From positions 1 to 34,963 of the forward strand of contig JAABSJ010000037.1 of NCBI GenBank assembly GCA_011390515.1: a DNA stretch of 34,963 bases, given 5' to 3'. This stretch comes from Oscillatoria sp. (GTDB lineage: Bacteria; Cyanobacteriota; Cyanobacteriia; Cyanobacteriales; Laspinemataceae). Made by a program: the position numbers and the translations under genes. How positions within the stretch are numbered: the stretch's first letter is position 1; every line of letters starts with the position of its first letter. Below are positions 33,515 to 34,963 of this stretch, piece by piece. Under the pieces are notes generated by a model that worked only from the letters and a program-made list of their open reading frames with translations, was not told where the DNA came from and searched no databases.

Positions 33515-34104
33515 GATTCCCACTTCTCCATAAAGCGATCGCGACTGCAAAACATCAAAGCGGCTTGTTTATCCGGTAACGCAATTTCCCGCTGAAATTC
33601 AAAGCCGCAACGTTCAAAAATATGAATCATTTTTTGATTGCGGATATCCGGTTCTGTGACAATTTTTTGAGTTGGCAAATGCTGCAACTGAAACGCCGTC
33701 ATTGCCTTTAACAAGGGTAACGCATAGCCTTTCCCTAGATAATCCGGTTCTCCAATTAATAAATGAATTCCCTGGTCCTCTGGATGGGGTTGATAACAGT
33801 TGGCAATGATATCGTCTTTCGTCCAATAGGACTCCCAATAACTCATGGGGACTCCATCCAAATACCCAATATAAAGCGTTTGATGGGTATCTGCGATCGC
33901 CCGTTCCAAATGCAACTGCATTTTATCCAACGCTAACCCTAAATTCCAAAAGGGAATCACATGAGGTTGATTCATCCACTGATGAATTCGCGGTAAATCT
34001 TCCCCTAACTGAACCTTGCGAAAAGCAATGGTTTTATCCAGGGTTGAGTCATACTTCTGGTAAGCAAACTCCGGCTTTTTTTCTAACTGTGTTGATGCCA
34101 TCAT
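33511..34104 (-). CDS. GNAT-family hydroxamate-forming acetyltransferase (IucB/RhbD type)
   Basis: This 197-residue protein matches the GNAT enzymes that acetylate N-hydroxylated amines in siderophore pathways. It shows FRKVQLGEDLPRIHQWMNQPHVIPFWNL near 28-55, SYWESYWTKDDI, the acetyl-CoA loop EPDYLGKGYALPLLKAM (about 119-135) and TEPDIRNQKMIHIFERCGF (about 146-164). It would act on the product of the monooxygenase encoded immediately after it (ATGA overlap). The start may be either of two adjacent ATG codons (34104 or 34101). Acetyl is the likely donor group by analogy to IucB and RhbD. Other acyl groups are possible. Confidence 0.88.
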   Translation of the reverse strand: MMASTQLEKKPEFAYQKYDSTLDKTIAFRKVQLGEDLPRIHQWMNQPHVIPFWNLGLALDKMQLHLERAIADTHQTLYIGYLDGVPMSYWESYWTKDDIIANCYQPHPEDQGIHLLIGEPDYLGKGYALPLLKAMTAFQLQHLPTQKIVTEPDIRNQKMIHIFERCGFEFQREIALPDKQAALMFCSRDRFMEKWES

Positions 34105-34130
34105 GTTCTCGGTATTCTTCTATTCATGCA

Positions 34131-34265
34131 GTCACTACGAACGTTTGTAGTGACTGCTTCAGGGGTTGCCTCAAAATGACTCCTGAAGGAGTCACTACGA
34201 ACGTTTGTAGTAACCCCTTCAGGGGTTGCCTTAAGATGACTCCTGAAGGAGTCACTACGAACGTT
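34131..34265. repeat. Tandem 60-bp repeat (two full units and a partial third)
   Basis: GTCACTACGAACGTT recurs at 34131, 34191 and 34251, an exact 60-bp period. Each unit has a small hairpin (CACTACGAACGTTTGTAGTG) and a CTTCAGGGGTTGCCT/CTCCTGAAGGAGT segment. The array fills the gap between the first synthetase and the acetyltransferase, and the third unit ends one base before the synthetase stop codon. A related CGTTCGTTCGTAGTAACTGC occurs at about 17612-17631. Confidence 0.9.
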
Positions 34266-34963
34266 CTATAAACCGGCAACCAATGGATTATCTAACCCCA
34301 CATAAACTGACTGAGTTGCCAAAGAACCGACTAACTCATCCATATCATGAAATCGCGTTAGCAAATTGGCTTTACAGCGTAACTTCGGCTGAGATAAATT
34401 CTTTAAAATATTCGATCCATTGGTATTCATGATTTTTGCCTGTTCTAACACTTGGCGCAACTCAGCCAACAAGAGGTTTTCATCCACTAATCCCGCTACG
34501 CCAAACCCATTAATCAAGCCAAACAAATTGTTTTGAAAGAAATAATAAGCCAAACGTTCATCGGCTACGGCATCGTCACAGACCGTTTGACTTTTCTCCC
34601 CAATTCCCGGCAAAAGTTGATTGAGATGTTCATAACAAGACTGACGGAAATAATAGCCTTGGTTGTCCCGATAGTAAAACCGTTCCGGATATCCATCGGC
34701 TAACTGCAACACACTATTTTGCTGATGTGCTTCTACCGCGATTCCATGGGTAAAGTACAACCAGAGAATCGGTTGTAAAGAAATTTGTAAGTAGCGACGA
34801 AACCAATCTAAACTTACCTCTGAAGAGGTCCGATTTTCTTGTTTGGCTAAAGTTCTAATCAGATGTGCTAGACGAGAACCATCTCCATAAATTGAATCTT
34901 GACAGAGGGAACTAATACAGGTGGCATCGGTTGCTGGATTGGTTTGAAAGGGATTTTGTCGCA
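34266..34963 (-). CDS. IucA/IucC family siderophore synthetase, partial (EAHQQN type)
   Basis: Only the C-terminal 231 or so residues are in the window, and the reading frame runs off the right edge, so the start is missing. HGIAVEAHQQNSVLQL is the family's conserved nucleotide and substrate-binding segment, preceded by LDWFRRYLQISLQPILWLYFT and followed by YYRDNQGYYFRQS. The C-terminus has the FhuF-like Cys-containing stretch (LRCKANLLTRFHDMD). The EAHxQN form resembles the IucA/RhbC branch, which makes the first citrate amide. With the HGEN-type enzyme at 29.2 kb it makes the pair expected for a citrate bis-hydroxamate. The diaminopropane-forming enzymes, if any, would be to the right of the window. 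Confidence 0.9.
   Translation of the reverse strand, partial: RQNPFQTNPATDATCISSLCQDSIYGDGSRLAHLIRTLAKQENRTSSEVSLDWFRRYLQISLQPILWLYFTHGIAVEAHQQNSVLQLADGYPERFYYRDNQGYYFRQSCYEHLNQLLPGIGEKSQTVCDDAVADERLAYYFFQNNLFGLINGFGVAGLVDENLLLAELRQVLEQAKIMNTNGSNILKNLSQPKLRCKANLLTRFHDMDELVGSLATQSVYVGLDNPLVAGL

Noticed and set aside
34131..34265. The 60-bp array as a CRISPR array
   Set aside because: Both full units are nearly identical throughout and no unique spacers exist.

Overview
The window looks like the chromosome of a cyanobacterium, probably a filamentous one. The palindrome GCGATCGC (HIP1) and its core GCGATCG recur throughout. A gene for CcmP, a beta-carboxysome shell protein, sits at the left edge, and a DUF760 protein typical of cyanobacteria and plastids follows it. 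Many short dispersed repeats fill the spaces between genes, as is common in Oscillatoria-like genomes. Genus is inferred only loosely. No rRNA, tRNA or convincing CRISPR array was seen.

Left part (1-6.3 kb): ccmP (+), a DUF760 gene (-), a 44-bp tandem repeat array, then a GT4 glycosyltransferase and a 769-residue glycogen-debranching-like glycosidase (+). A small protein follows that looks like a nucleotidyltransferase with its catalytic aspartates lost. A MITE-like element lies directly after its stop codon.

Candidate signalling or conflict locus (6.8-14.5 kb, all on the minus strand). In transcription order it holds: a GTG-started protein joining a helix-turn-helix, a TIR-like domain and an AAA-like P-loop NTPase; a small exported protein; a 1186-residue protein with the same type of NTPase, a coiled coil, one membrane segment and about 13 WD40 repeats; and a Cas6-family endoribonuclease with an extra C-terminal helix-turn-helix and no CRISPR array nearby. 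A perfect 19-bp palindrome lies 27 bp upstream of the first gene. This is the part most likely to be an undescribed system.

Middle (15-22.7 kb): an endonuclease/exonuclease/phosphatase-fold protein and a cardiolipin synthase-like phospholipase D protein (+), a GH13 glycosidase with an N-terminal CBM48-like domain (-), a PEBP/YbhB protein and an unknown protein (+), and an exported protein of 16 MORN repeats (-). Several nested palindromic and inverted-repeat elements occupy the gaps.

Right part (22.8-34.96 kb, all minus strand): a siderophore island. In transcription order: a partial IucA/IucC-type synthetase running off the right edge, an N-hydroxylysine/hydroxydiamine-type acetyltransferase, an N-monooxygenase, an MFS transporter, a second IucA/IucC-type synthetase, then an Fe-siderophore ABC ATPase, substrate-binding lipoprotein and double-length FecCD permease, and finally a TonB-like protein and the MORN protein. 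The biosynthetic genes resemble the hydroxamate-citrate (schizokinen / rhizobactin 1021 / aerobactin) route. The diamine-forming enzymes are not in the window. Repeat elements have inserted into this island in ways that seem to have rewritten the N-terminus and C-terminus of the binding protein and the N-terminus of the permease.
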